A stretch of DNA of 64,000 nt from Rhizobium sp. Root482 (GCF_001426565.1 NZ_LMFA01000006.1:1083-65082), one strand, 5' to 3'; positions 17,676-26,835 are shown, counted from the stretch's first letter. A program made the numbers and translations. The notes: generated from the letters alone by a model not told the origin.

Positions 17676-18056
17676 ATGGAAATCACAACGAAGCCGCGCC
17701 TTCTCGTCGTCGAAGACGACGGTCTCATCCGCCTTGACCTTGCGGACATCCTCGCCGACCAGGGATATGCAGTGGATGAGGCGGCCACCGCCGACGAAGC
17801 CCTTGAGTTTCTCGACGCTACCGACGGTATCGTTGCCGTACTAACGGACATTGACATGCCGGGTTCAATGAATGGGATTGGGTTTGCAAACGTCGCTTAC
17901 GAACGGTGGCCAGAAATCAAGATCGTCGTGATCTCCGGTCGGTACAATCCTGCAGCCGGCGTCCTTCCTCCCGGTGCTAAATTTCTAAGTAAACCAGTTT
18001 CCGAGCAGATGATCGAAAGAGTTCTGGTCGATGTCGGGGTCGTGCCGGCGAACTAG
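17676..18056 (+). CDS. Single-domain response regulator
   Basis: The 126-residue product is a stand-alone receiver: acidic pocket in RLLVVEDDGLIRLDLADILA, acceptor Asp in AVLTDIDMPGSMNGIGFA, and Lys in AKFLSKPVSEQ. There is no output domain, so it acts by phosphorelay or protein contact. It sits 3 bp after the HWE kinase gene, its probable phosphodonor. Pairing an HWE kinase with a single receiver is common in Rhizobiales. Confidence 0.92.
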   Translation: MEITTKPRLLVVEDDGLIRLDLADILADQGYAVDEAATADEALEFLDATDGIVAVLTDIDMPGSMNGIGFANVAYERWPEIKIVVISGRYNPAAGVLPPGAKFLSKPVSEQMIERVLVDVGVVPAN

Positions 18057-18458
18057 GCGTAAGGAGCCGGGAAGAAACACCGTCCGGCGGCACTCGTGTG
18101 CGCAATTCGCTCACAATGCCTTCACGCCCACTTTACGTCCTCGGCTCATAGGGACTGGTCGTGGTTAGAAGGTCCTTAAGTGTGGAAGCTCGGAAGTTGG
18201 ACGATACCGCGTAGCCTCAAAGAGCTATTTCGATTGACCGGTTGCTGACGAACATCTGCGTCAAATGGCTCGGCAGTAGCATCGACGTGCATTGCACCTT
18301 ATAACACCGCGAAGCCAGGAACGCTTCACCTCCGGAGTTATCGAGACCGATCTGGTCGTCTGGCGAAGAAGCCGGTCACCGAGTTCACCCTCCAGGACGA
18401 TGATTCAGCCGCCGCAATGGATGTAAGAATCTGGTTGACACCATGCTTGTCTCCGTTA
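18057..18458. other. Intergenic stretch upstream of the riboswitch
   Basis: About 400 bases separate the signalling block from the B12 riboswitch. I see no gene. The promoter for the riboswitch operon should lie here. A TTGACA at 18435-18440 is present, but its spacing would start the transcript inside the first riboswitch stem, so I do not assign it. Confidence 0.5.
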
Positions 18459-18677
18459 GGTTCGCGTCGATGGTTCCTGACATGCCTAGCAACGTCAGGT
18501 GAAAAGGGAATACGGTGAGGACTACCCATCAGGGGCCGAGACCGTGACTGCCCCCGCAACTGTGAGCGGCGAGCAACCTCCTAATACCACTGGCAATCCG
18601 TTTTCGGGGCGCTGGGAAGGTGGAGGACGCGACGACCCGCAAGTCAGGAGACCTGCCATCATAATTGAAACCGAACC
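18459..18677 (+). promoter_or_regulatory. Cobalamin (B12) riboswitch
   Basis: All conserved blocks are present in order: TCAGGTGAAAAGGGAA near 18495-18510, GACTGCCCCCGCAACTGTGA near 18546-18565, GGGAAGGTGG near 18614-18622, GACCCGCAAGTC and the B12 box AGTCAGGAGACCTGCC at 18642-18657. GGTTCG (18459-18464) can pair with CGAACC (18672-18677) as stem P1. The first downstream ATG (18706) has CAGGAG at 18695-18700, so ligand binding probably hides that site or stops transcription. Adenosylcobalamin would repress the operon that follows. Confidence 0.95.
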
Positions 18678-18705
18678 AGGCGGGGAAGTCTGGTCAGGAG
18701 CATCG

Positions 18706-19140
18706 ATGGCTAAAGCATCTTCTCGGCCGGTGGCTACACCTGCCTATTCCGTGGTTCAATCCACACCGCATCAAGTCCTTGTGTGCAAGGGCTGCAAACG
18801 CACAGAGCATCATCGCCGACCCGGCGTGTCAATGATTGCCAATCTGCGCGCTGCAATCGCCAGCACCGATCTCAACGAACAATTCGAGGTTACAGGAACA
18901 GCCTGCATGGGTGGCTGCGACCAACCCTGTTCGGTCGCGTTTCGTGCTCCGGAAAAGGCGAGCTGGCTGTTCTTCAATCTCGATCCGATCGACGACTTGG
19001 CCGACATCGTGAGTTTTGCGAAGCTCTACACAGAACTCGAGGACGGCTGGTGTCGCTCGATCGACCGTCCCGGCAAGCTTGCCGAGAACATATTGGCGCG
19101 CCTGCCGGCGATGATTTATCGCCCGGTAAAGCCTGCGTGA
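18706..19140 (+). CDS. DUF1636 family Cys-rich protein
   Basis: The start at 18706 follows CAGGAG and lies just after the riboswitch. The product (144 aa) has CKGCKRTEHHRRPG near residue 30 and TACMGGCDQPCSVAFRAPEK in the middle, a thioredoxin-like (2Fe-2S ferredoxin-type) arrangement of cysteines used by DUF1636 proteins, which are predicted metal-binding and recur in B12-controlled loci. It is probably cytoplasmic. As first gene of a B12-repressed operon with an importer, it may hold or deliver cobalt; this is inference. Confidence 0.85.
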   Translation: MAKASSRPVATPAYSVVQSTPHQVLVCKGCKRTEHHRRPGVSMIANLRAAIASTDLNEQFEVTGTACMGGCDQPCSVAFRAPEKASWLFFNLDPIDDLADIVSFAKLYTELEDGWCRSIDRPGKLAENILARLPAMIYRPVKPA

Positions 19141-19184
19141 CCATCGCCACTCTGTAGCTGTCCAATTTAACCTGGAGAATTTGG

Positions 19185-19865
19185 ATGCTGGAACGCGTCG
19201 CCCCGACCACTGCTGCCGCTATGGCGGACCATTGGAATTCACGTGCCTGGAAATTCGACGGTTCGGCATCGCATCGGCGCGATGCGGATGCGTGGCGAGC
19301 GGCTTTCAAAACAGCCTTGGGAGAGGCTCCGCGCGAGGTTGCAGATCTTGGCTGTGGAACGGGAGCATGCGCGCTTTTTGCAGGCAACCTTGGCCACCGG
19401 GTAACGGCAGTCGATGGTTCGGCCGAGATGCTGTCTCACGCAAAAGCGGCAGCCGCCGGGGCCGGACTATCCATCAACTTCATCCACGCGACGATGGATG
19501 AGGCGGCACTGCCCGCAGCCAGCGCTGACATCGTCACATTGCGCAACGTCCTGTGGACGATCGAGAATCCGTCGGCGGCATTGTCCCTGGCGCGCAAGGT
19601 TCTGCGACCGGGCGGCAAGCTTCTGGTGTCTGACGGTGTTTGGTTCCGCCACCGCGCAAATGACAGCCGCAAAATTTTCGGAGCACATCTGCCCTTTTAT
19701 AACGGCCTGACTGAGGCAGACGCCCGCCACCTCCTGGGGAACGCCGGTTTCGGCGAGATCAAAAGCTGGCGCCACCTGATGCCTGGCGATCCCTATGGGG
19801 CCGTCTATGACGACCCTGAAACACCCATTGCCTTCTTCATTCTCACCGCAATTGCCCCGGAGTAA
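19185..19865 (+). CDS. Class I SAM-dependent methyltransferase
   Basis: The ATG at 19185 has TGGAGA upstream. The product (226 aa) has motif I VADLGCGTGACALFAGNLG, an acidic residue after the second strand (VTAVDGSAEMLSHAKAAAA), and the later motif VLRPGGKLLVSDG, the pattern of ubiE/methyltransferase_11 enzymes. It is encoded between the DUF1636 gene and the ABC importer genes, 4 bp before the latter, so a substrate linked to the imported compound (a metal chelator or corrinoid precursor) is plausible. Nothing in the sequence fixes the substrate. Confidence 0.85.
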   Translation: MLERVAPTTAAAMADHWNSRAWKFDGSASHRRDADAWRAAFKTALGEAPREVADLGCGTGACALFAGNLGHRVTAVDGSAEMLSHAKAAAAGAGLSINFIHATMDEAALPAASADIVTLRNVLWTIENPSAALSLARKVLRPGGKLLVSDGVWFRHRANDSRKIFGAHLPFYNGLTEADARHLLGNAGFGEIKSWRHLMPGDPYGAVYDDPETPIAFFILTAIAPE

Positions 19866-19869
19866 GTTC

Positions 19870-21402
19870 ATGCCTCGCAATATCTGGTTAGCCGCATTGA
19901 TCGCGGCAATGTTCGCTTCTCCCCTGTCTGCCTTTGCGCAGGACGAACTTCGAGTGGTCGAACCGTTCCAGCTTCAACGGCTCGACACTCAGACCGGTGG
20001 ATTCCAGCTTCGCGCCAATGGCGTAACCGAGACGCTGGTGCAGACGAACCCGGAGGCGTCGGTTCTGCCCGCGCTTGCCGAGCGCTGGGAAACATCGGCC
20101 GACGGCCTGCACTGGACTTTCTACCTCCGCCCTGATGTCACCTTCCACGATGGCACGTCCATGACCCCGGAAACGGTTGCTGCCTCATTCAAGGCGCTGC
20201 TGCCGAAAGGCAATCTCATCAAGAACGCGAAGATCAAGGATGTCACTGCCGGCGAAGGAACTGTAACCTTCACACTCGAGCAACCGTTCGCGCCGTTTCT
20301 CGCCTACTTGCTCGACCCTGCGGTTCCCGTGCTCGCTCCATCATCGTTCGGCCCGGACGGAGAGGTCACGGCGATCGTCTCGACCGGCCCGTACCGCATA
20401 GAAAGCGCCGAATTGCCCCAAGGTCTGAACCTCGTGCGACATGACGCCTATTGGGGCGAGGTTGCAAAAATCGAGCGCGTCCGCGTCGATGGCGTGCCCA
20501 ACCCGGAGACCCGGGTCAATATCGCCCTGGCTGGAGAGGGCGATCTCGTGCTCGAGATCCCGACCACCGCTATTGCGCGTGTTGACCGGTCCGGTGAAGC
20601 CAAGATTGTCCGGGCACCGGTCCCCCGGGTCGTGATGATGCTGGTCAACGTCAAAAAGCCCCAATTCGCGGATGTCGGGATCCGCCGCGCGCTTAGTCTG
20701 GCGGTCAACCGGGAAGCGATCGCCGTCACCGTCATGGGTAATGCGGAGCTTGCCGCCAATCAGTATTTCCCCCCCGCGATGAAGGGCTGGCATTTTGACG
20801 ACTTCAAGCCGCAGACCTTCAACCTGACGGAGGCCAACCGCATCCTCGAGGAGCTTGGCTGGGTGCGGGGAGCGGACGGTATCCGGGAAAAGGACGGCAT
20901 CAAGTTTGCTGGGATGATGCAGACCTTCCCGCAGCGCGCCTATTTGCCCGTGATCGCGGAGGCGCTTCAGGCGCAACTGAAAGAGATCGGCTTCGACCTT
21001 ACCATTCAGGTCGGGGAATCGAGCCTGATCCCCGAGGCGCAGAACAATGGCACCCTCGAACTGGGACTTGGCATCCGCACCATGATCTATCAGGTACCGG
21101 ATCCTGTCGCGCGCCTCACCACCGACTTTGCAACCGATGAGCCGAGCACCGACGCCACAGGCGCCACCGGATGGAAGAGCGAGGCCATGCGGGAAGCGGT
21201 CGCGGCTTACAACCGCACGTCAGACCCGGCAGAGCGCCTGCCATTGCAGCGCAAGATGGCTGAAATCCTGCAAGACGAACTGCCCGTCATCCCGATCACC
21301 TTCACCGACGAGAAATACGCGATCTCTGAGAGGCTTGAAGGGTTCGTCGCCGACCCTGTCATGCAGACCCGTCCGTTGAACCACCTGTCGTTCAAGGAAT
21401 AA
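19870..21402 (+). CDS. Periplasmic solute-binding protein, peptide/nickel family
   Basis: The ATG at 19870 starts a clear signal peptide (MPRNIWLAALIAAMFASPLS, cleavage after AFA). The 510-residue protein belongs to SBP_bac_5: LAERWETSADGLHWTFYLRP, VTFHDGTSMTPETVAASF, and RRALSLAVNREAIAVTVMG are family landmarks. It delivers its ligand to the two permeases encoded next. Family members carry peptides, nickel, or metal-chelator complexes. Control by a B12 riboswitch makes cobalt or a cobalt complex the best guess. Confidence 0.9.
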   Translation: MPRNIWLAALIAAMFASPLSAFAQDELRVVEPFQLQRLDTQTGGFQLRANGVTETLVQTNPEASVLPALAERWETSADGLHWTFYLRPDVTFHDGTSMTPETVAASFKALLPKGNLIKNAKIKDVTAGEGTVTFTLEQPFAPFLAYLLDPAVPVLAPSSFGPDGEVTAIVSTGPYRIESAELPQGLNLVRHDAYWGEVAKIERVRVDGVPNPETRVNIALAGEGDLVLEIPTTAIARVDRSGEAKIVRAPVPRVVMMLVNVKKPQFADVGIRRALSLAVNREAIAVTVMGNAELAANQYFPPAMKGWHFDDFKPQTFNLTEANRILEELGWVRGADGIREKDGIKFAGMMQTFPQRAYLPVIAEALQAQLKEIGFDLTIQVGESSLIPEAQNNGTLELGLGIRTMIYQVPDPVARLTTDFATDEPSTDATGATGWKSEAMREAVAAYNRTSDPAERLPLQRKMAEILQDELPVIPITFTDEKYAISERLEGFVADPVMQTRPLNHLSFKE

Positions 21403-22380
21403 ATGATGCAGCGCGCGGTTCGTCATGCAATTCCGCGCGCTGTCTTTCGACGCGTGCTTGAGGCTATCGCGGTCGCCCTGATCCTGGCGACGATCTGCTT
21501 TGCGCTTGTTCACGCGATCCCCGGCGACATGGCGCTTCGGACCGCGGTCAGTCGGCTCGGCGTCGAGAATACATCGCCAGGCGCCGTCGAGCAGATTCGT
21601 GAATCCGAAATGCTATCACGTCCGTTGATCGCCCAGTATGGCGACTGGCTGGGGGCGGTGGTCACAGGCGACATCGGACGTTCGTTCGTGTCCGGTCGCC
21701 CCGTGGCAGAAGAGTTACTGGGTGCGAGCGGATATACGCTGCGGCTTGCCGCGATTGCCTGGCTGCTTTCCTACGCTTTCGCCTTGCCGCTTGGCATAGC
21801 CGCAGGCCTTGCTCCCAACGGGGCACTGGACCGAGCGACCGCCCTCGCCGCCGCGGCTCTCTCCTCTTTGCCCACCTTCATGATCGGGATTGCACTGATT
21901 TCGGTCTTTGTGCTCTCGCTCGACTGGCTGCCCCCTGCAGGCTATCGACGCCCCGAACATCTGGTTCTTCCGGCTTTGACGCTGGCGCTGGGCCTGATGG
22001 CGCCGTCGGTGCGCATCATCCGCAACGCCGTCGTCGAAGTGCAGGACGCAAGCTACATGACATACGCACGCATCCGCGGCTTCGGCAGGATCAAGGCGTT
22101 CGCCCGCCACGGCTTGCGAAATGCCGGCGTTCCGATCGTGACCTTCGCCGCGCTGCAGTTCGCATACCTTATGGACGGCTTCTTCGTGGTGGAAACCTTG
22201 TTCAACTATCCCGGTATTGGGGATGCGATGGTGAAGGCCCTGCTGGCTCGGGATGTGCCTGTGGTCATGGGTTGTGCGCTGTTGATCGGAACCACCTATG
22301 CAGGCATCAGCCTTCTGGCTTATCTCATCTGCATGGCGCTCGATCCCCGTCTTGTGGACGAGGGCCATGGCAGCCGCTGA
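21403..22380 (+). CDS. ABC transporter permease, DppB/NikB type
   Basis: The product (325 aa) has an N-terminal membrane helix (AIAVALILATICFALVHAIP), the periplasmic loop with IGRSFVSGRPVAEELLGASG, and the BPD_transp_1 core. The EAA-type coupling loop is seen at YARIRGFGRIKAFARHGLRN. The C-terminus FFVVETLFNYPGIGDAMVKA is typical of DppB-like permeases. The gene starts directly at the stop of the binding-protein gene and overlaps the next gene by 14 bp, so the subunits are translationally coupled. Confidence 0.92.
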   Translation: MMQRAVRHAIPRAVFRRVLEAIAVALILATICFALVHAIPGDMALRTAVSRLGVENTSPGAVEQIRESEMLSRPLIAQYGDWLGAVVTGDIGRSFVSGRPVAEELLGASGYTLRLAAIAWLLSYAFALPLGIAAGLAPNGALDRATALAAAALSSLPTFMIGIALISVFVLSLDWLPPAGYRRPEHLVLPALTLALGLMAPSVRIIRNAVVEVQDASYMTYARIRGFGRIKAFARHGLRNAGVPIVTFAALQFAYLMDGFFVVETLFNYPGIGDAMVKALLARDVPVVMGCALLIGTTYAGISLLAYLICMALDPRLVDEGHGSR

Positions 22381-23155
22381 TCGACGATATCTCTGGATGA
22401 GTGGCGTGGCAGCGGTGCTGATCGTGTCTGTCGTGGCGGCGGTCTGGCATCGTGACCCCTTGCATCAGGATCTCATGGTCGCGCTGGCGCCCCCGTCCCT
22501 CGGCTTTCCACTTGGAACCGATCATCTCGGGCGGGACGTGTTCGCTCGCCTTTTCCATGCCCTGCCCCGTTCCATCGGGATTGCGACGGCAGCAATGGCA
22601 GCGGCGGCGTTTTTCGGTACATCTGCCGGGCTCATCGCTGCAGCGTCCAATCGTTTGGTCGATGGGGCGCTTATGCGGCTTACGGATCTTGCCCTCGCCT
22701 TTCCCGGACTGCTGCTTGCCATGGTGCTGGCGGGGTTGATGGGGGGCGGCACCATGCCTGTCCTGCTCGGCATCTCACTGGCGCAATGGCCGCAGTTCGC
22801 GCGCATGACGCGCACCATCGCCGCGACCGTTCTGACAGAAGCGCATATCGAGGCATCGCGCCTCGCAGGTCTTGCAGAATGGCGCATTCTGTTGCGACAG
22901 GTCATGCCCCGCGTCCTGAGCCAGACCATGGCGCTTGCGACGCTCGGCGTCGGTGGTGCGGTCTTGACGATATCGTCGCTCGGGTTTCTCGGACTTGGAC
23001 TGCAGCCGCCCACGCCCGAATGGGGTGCGATGATCACGGAACTGCTGCCTTATATGGATCTCGCGAAGATACAGATCGCAGCACCCTGCATCGCCCTTTT
23101 CCTGACCGTTCTTGCCTGCATGGCAGCGGGACGACGACTTGCGGAGGCACGATGA
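22367..23155 (+). CDS. ABC transporter permease, DppC/NikC type
   Basis: The start at 22367 (MAAADRRYLWMSGVAAVLIV) is chosen because it precedes the first membrane helix; the frame is open further upstream. The product (262 aa) has LGTDHLGRDVFARLFHALPR, the DppC hallmark, and the coupling loop EASRLAGLAEWRILLRQVMP. It is followed by SSLGFLGLGLQPPTPEWGAM, another family signature. It pairs with the upstream permease and overlaps the ATPase gene by four bases. Confidence 0.92.
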   Translation: MAAADRRYLWMSGVAAVLIVSVVAAVWHRDPLHQDLMVALAPPSLGFPLGTDHLGRDVFARLFHALPRSIGIATAAMAAAAFFGTSAGLIAAASNRLVDGALMRLTDLALAFPGLLLAMVLAGLMGGGTMPVLLGISLAQWPQFARMTRTIAATVLTEAHIEASRLAGLAEWRILLRQVMPRVLSQTMALATLGVGGAVLTISSLGFLGLGLQPPTPEWGAMITELLPYMDLAKIQIAAPCIALFLTVLACMAAGRRLAEAR

Positions 23156-24555
23156 GCCACCCGGTGCTTCGCGTCAGCGACATGTCGGTCAAGGACCGGA
23201 GCGGTACCTTGCTGGTTGATCGCGTCAGCTTCTCGGTCCAGCGCGGCGGTGCTTTTGTTATCATTGGTGAAACCGGAAGCGGCAAGAGCCTCGTCGCGCA
23301 GTCCGTCCTCGGTCTTCTACCGGCAGGCCTGGTTGTCAGTGGCCGGATCGAATTCGATGGTGAGGTCGTCGATCTTGCCGATCGAACTGCCTTGCGACGG
23401 CATTGGACGCATCATTTGGCGCTGATACCGCAGGAGCCGCGCTCGGCACTTGATCCTACCATGAGGGTGTTGCCGCAAATCGCCGGGCTTGGGCAGCAAC
23501 ATAGGGCGAGGGCCACGATGTCCAGTCTTAGCCTTCATCCGGCGGTGGAGCGACAGTATCCTTTCATGTTGTCGGGCGGCATGGCCCAGCGCGTGCTGGT
23601 GGCCGGCGCCCTGACGACGGATGCGCGTGTCGTCATCGCCGATGAGCCCACCAAAGGCCTCGACGACGACCGAGTCGAGGAAGCCGTCTCGCGCCTTCGG
23701 CAGATCCAGGAGCACGGCCGTGCCGTCTTTGCCATCACGCACGACATCCGCGTGGCGCAGGGCCTGGGCGGCCAGTTGGCGGTCATGCGCGAAGGTAGGG
23801 TGTTGGAACAGGGGCCGGTTGACAGTGTGGTTTCCGCTCCACACCATGCCTATACACGCGCTTGGCTCGGGGCTGACCCTGATCGCTGGCACGCCCGAAA
23901 AGCATCCGGGTCGGCTGAACCAGTGCTTGAGGCCGACAACCTCTCATATCGAATTGGCAGTCGTACGCTGTTCCATGATCTCAGCCTCGACCTTTGCCAG
24001 GGATGCATCACCGCCGTGACTGGTCCAAGTGGCAGCGGCAAGACGATGCTTTGCAATGTCCTCCTCGGCCTCGCACGTCCTTCCGCCGGGACGGTACGCT
24101 GGAAAGACGGGACCGATCCGCACCTTGTCCGCAGACCGCCCCTTCGTTCGCGGTATCAGAAGCTGCATCAGGACCCAGCCTCTGCCTTCGTGCCGGGCCG
24201 CGTGTTGCGGCGTCAGTTCGCAGATCTGAGGTCTGTCCTTCCGCCCGGATACATGGAACGCGACCTACCGTCGTTGATCGAACGTCTCGAACTTGATGCC
24301 GCGCTGCTCGACAGGCGACCAGATGAAGTATCGGGGGGGCAACTGCAACGGATTGCCATCGCGCGCGTCCTCCTATTTGATCCACTGTGTCTGGTTGCGG
24401 ATGAGCCAACATCGCGGCTAGACCCCCTGATCCAACGCGACGTGATGGCGCTGCTACGAAAACTTGTTGATGAACGAGGCATGAGCCTTGTGCTAACCAG
24501 CCATGACCGCCGACTGATGCGTGCCGTTGCCGACGATGTAGTGCGACTTGGGTAG
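23152..24555 (+). CDS. Fused double ATPase of a peptide/nickel-type ABC transporter
   Basis: The ATG at 23152 overlaps the preceding stop. The product (467 aa) carries two nucleotide-binding domains that are separate subunits (DppD and DppF) in most relatives. Domain 1: Walker A GETGSGKSLVAQ, signature LSGGMAQRVLVAG, Walker B VVIADEPTKGLD. Domain 2: Walker A GPSGSGKTMLCN, signature VSGGQLQRIAIARVL, Walker B CLVADEPTSRLD. It is the last gene of the riboswitch operon, which thus encodes a complete importer. Confidence 0.92.
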   Translation: MSHPVLRVSDMSVKDRSGTLLVDRVSFSVQRGGAFVIIGETGSGKSLVAQSVLGLLPAGLVVSGRIEFDGEVVDLADRTALRRHWTHHLALIPQEPRSALDPTMRVLPQIAGLGQQHRARATMSSLSLHPAVERQYPFMLSGGMAQRVLVAGALTTDARVVIADEPTKGLDDDRVEEAVSRLRQIQEHGRAVFAITHDIRVAQGLGGQLAVMREGRVLEQGPVDSVVSAPHHAYTRAWLGADPDRWHARKASGSAEPVLEADNLSYRIGSRTLFHDLSLDLCQGCITAVTGPSGSGKTMLCNVLLGLARPSAGTVRWKDGTDPHLVRRPPLRSRYQKLHQDPASAFVPGRVLRRQFADLRSVLPPGYMERDLPSLIERLELDAALLDRRPDEVSGGQLQRIAIARVLLFDPLCLVADEPTSRLDPLIQRDVMALLRKLVDERGMSLVLTSHDRRLMRAVADDVVRLG

Positions 24556-24665
24556 GACCACATGCAATCCGCCGGCAGCTGGGATGCGACTACATCTTCC
24601 ATTCGTCCTCGCAAGGGCAGGAACGAAGGGGAATGAGCGACCGGAAACGAATAGTGGAGATCAAT

Positions 24666-25550
24666 CTATCTCGCGTTGCGGACCGCCATCAGCGCCGTGA
24701 CGAAGGCGCGCACGAGGCTCGCCTTCTGCATATCCGGCCGAAACAAGAGATAGCTCTTGAAATAGACTGACGGCTCGAAAGGTCGAAAGATCAGGCCGCG
24801 CTGCGCAAACCCGTCGATTGCGAGTGGATTGACGATCGCCAATCCGACCCCCTCGAGCGCGAGTGCGCAGGCTGTGATGGCAAAAGGCGTTTCGATCACA
24901 AGGTTGGGCTTGGACCCGGCTTCGGCGCAGTGACGCTCGAACTGAAGCCGGGCCCGGTCTTCCGCCGACAAAGCGATATAGTCCACCTCATGGAAGTCCT
25001 CCGGCCGGATAACGTCTCGCTCAGCCAATGGGTGTTCCGGGGGAATGGCGCAGAGGGCCGGGAAACTCCCGAACACCTGATGTTCGACCCCCGACAAGTC
25101 GACCTCGTCGGCCGCGAGACCAAGATCGAAATCACCATCGACGATATGGTTGCGCACCGCAGCCGACGACATGATGCTGAGCGTCACGATCGCCGCCGGA
25201 TAGCTCTCTCGAAATCGCTTCACCGCACGCGGCACGATCGTCGAGCCAGCAGCTGCCAGGCTTGCCACGCGGATCTGCCCCGAGCCGAAATCCCGGATGC
25301 GCGCCGCGGACGAACGCAGCAAATCTAGGCCTTTGAAGCTGGCGTCGACGTCCCGGTAGAATGCCTGGCCTTCGGGCGTCGGGATCAATCTGCCCTTGAC
25401 GCGATCGAACAGCGCAAAGCCAACAGCCTCTTCCAGTTCGCCGACCAGGCGGCTGACATTCGGCTGCGTCACGCCCATAAGTTCGGCTGCGCGCGATACA
25501 GTGCCGCTGATGATGACGGCACGAAATGCCTCGATCTGCCTGAAGTTCAT
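24666..25550 (-). CDS. LysR-family transcriptional regulator
   Basis: The product (294 aa) has the LysR helix-turn-helix at residues 3-60 (MNFRQIEAFRAVIISGTVSR, then AAELMGVTQPNVSRLVGELE) and a periplasmic-binding-protein-like effector domain (GQIRVASLAAAGSTIVPRAV). It is divergent from metC and the amino-acid importer, with 103 bp between. An interrupted dyad in that gap (25559-25575) is a possible binding site, so it probably controls the metC operon and itself. The effector is likely an amino acid or sulfur compound. Confidence 0.9.
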   Translation of the reverse strand: MNFRQIEAFRAVIISGTVSRAAELMGVTQPNVSRLVGELEEAVGFALFDRVKGRLIPTPEGQAFYRDVDASFKGLDLLRSSAARIRDFGSGQIRVASLAAAGSTIVPRAVKRFRESYPAAIVTLSIMSSAAVRNHIVDGDFDLGLAADEVDLSGVEHQVFGSFPALCAIPPEHPLAERDVIRPEDFHEVDYIALSAEDRARLQFERHCAEAGSKPNLVIETPFAITACALALEGVGLAIVNPLAIDGFAQRGLIFRPFEPSVYFKSYLLFRPDMQKASLVRAFVTALMAVRNAR

Positions 25551-25558
25551 TCATCACC

Positions 25559-25575
25559 TATACGTTTTGCGCATA
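25559..25575. promoter_or_regulatory. Possible LysR-type operator
   Basis: TATACG at 25559-25564 and CGCATA at 25570-25575 form a near-perfect dyad with the T-N11-A character of LysR boxes, in the gap between the divergent lysR and metC genes. Confidence 0.45.
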
Positions 25576-25653
25576 GACTTAGACGCTCCGGTCAATTGTT
25601 TGTCTACTCTGCTGCCGCTTAAACTGACGAAAATTATCCAATGAGGACAGTCC

Positions 25654-26835
25654 ATGCGTGACAAGACGCTCTGCGTAAAGCGGCCCGACGTTTCCCATGA
25701 AGGTTTTGCAAGCCTTGCAATACCGACCTATCGGGCATCGACCATCGTGTTCGATAGCGCCGAAGCCTATGCCAACCGCTCCAAGCGCGGCCCCGACGGT
25801 TATACCTATGGCCTCCACGGGACACCGACCTCCCGCACGCTCGAGGCGTCAATCACCGCTCTGGAACAGGGCCTTCGAACTGTCCTCGTTCCGTCAGGTC
25901 AAGCCGCGATCACTGTGGTGTTCCTCTCGGTGCTGCTGCCCGGCGACACAGTTCTCATCCCCGATAGCGCCTATCCGCCGGTAGTGGGCTTCTGCGAAAA
26001 CTACCTGAAGCCGCGCGGCATCTCCCACCGTATTTACGATCCCATGATCGGCTCGGGCATCGCCAGCCTCATCGACGACACCGTCAAGCTCATCTGGACG
26101 GAATCGCCTGGGTCCACGACGATGGAAATCCAGGACATTCCCGCCATCGTCGCAGCCGCGAAATCCCGCGGCGTCCTGACCGGCTGCGACAACACCTGGG
26201 CGACGCCGCTTTACTTCAAGCCGCTCGCCCAGGACATGGACTTCTCGTCGATGGCCTTGACGAAATATGTCGGCGGCCATTCCGACCTTCTCATGGGATC
26301 GATCGCAGTCAAAGACATCGCGCTCCACAAGAAGCTGAAGGACACCATGAGGATGATCGGCATGGGGGTCTCGCCTGATGACTGTGCGTTGGCACTTCGC
26401 GGCATGGAGACCATGGGCGTTCGGCTTGCCCATTGCGGCCGGGTTGCCTTGGATTTCGCCAGGAAAATTGCCGACCGAGTTCCGTCGGAACTGGTGCTGC
26501 ATCCCGCGCTTCCCGGGACGGCCGGCCATGAATTCTTCCAGCGGGACTTTGCCGGCGCCAGCGGCGTGTTCAGCCTTGTCATTCCCCCTCACGCCGAGGC
26601 TGCCCTCCCCGACCTCTTGACCGCAGCGCAGACCTTCTCGATCGGCGCCTCCTGGGGCGGGACCCACAGCCTTCTTGCGCCGATGACCATCACGCGCGCG
26701 ACTGACCCTCATGCCCATGCCGGCACGATCCTAAGGATCAACGTCGGCCTGGAGGATGAAGTCGACCTCTGGGCAGACCTCGAGCCGATCGTCGAAGCGA
26801 TCGCGACAGCGCCAGCCGTGGCGAAGACTGCCTGA
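25654..26835 (+). CDS. metC: Cystathionine beta-lyase-like PLP enzyme
   Basis: The product (393 aa) is a Cys/Met-metabolism PLP enzyme. AYANRSKRGPDGYTYGLHGT holds the Tyr-x-Arg-like phosphate-binding region, VLVPSGQAAITVVFLSVLLP the cofactor ring region, and MALTKYVGGHSD the Schiff-base lysine. It would cleave cystathionine (or cystine and related thioethers) by beta-elimination. It is first in an operon with a polar-amino-acid ABC importer, 40 bp upstream of the binding protein, which suggests uptake and breakdown of a sulfur amino acid. A LysR regulator is divergent. Confidence 0.88.
   Translation: MRDKTLCVKRPDVSHEGFASLAIPTYRASTIVFDSAEAYANRSKRGPDGYTYGLHGTPTSRTLEASITALEQGLRTVLVPSGQAAITVVFLSVLLPGDTVLIPDSAYPPVVGFCENYLKPRGISHRIYDPMIGSGIASLIDDTVKLIWTESPGSTTMEIQDIPAIVAAAKSRGVLTGCDNTWATPLYFKPLAQDMDFSSMALTKYVGGHSDLLMGSIAVKDIALHKKLKDTMRMIGMGVSPDDCALALRGMETMGVRLAHCGRVALDFARKIADRVPSELVLHPALPGTAGHEFFQRDFAGASGVFSLVIPPHAEAALPDLLTAAQTFSIGASWGGTHSLLAPMTITRATDPHAHAGTILRINVGLEDEVDLWADLEPIVEAIATAPAVAKTA

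Noticed and set aside
18435..18463. TTGACA with a weak -10 as promoter of the riboswitch operon
   Set aside because: The start point would fall inside stem P1 of the riboswitch, so the promoter must lie further upstream.
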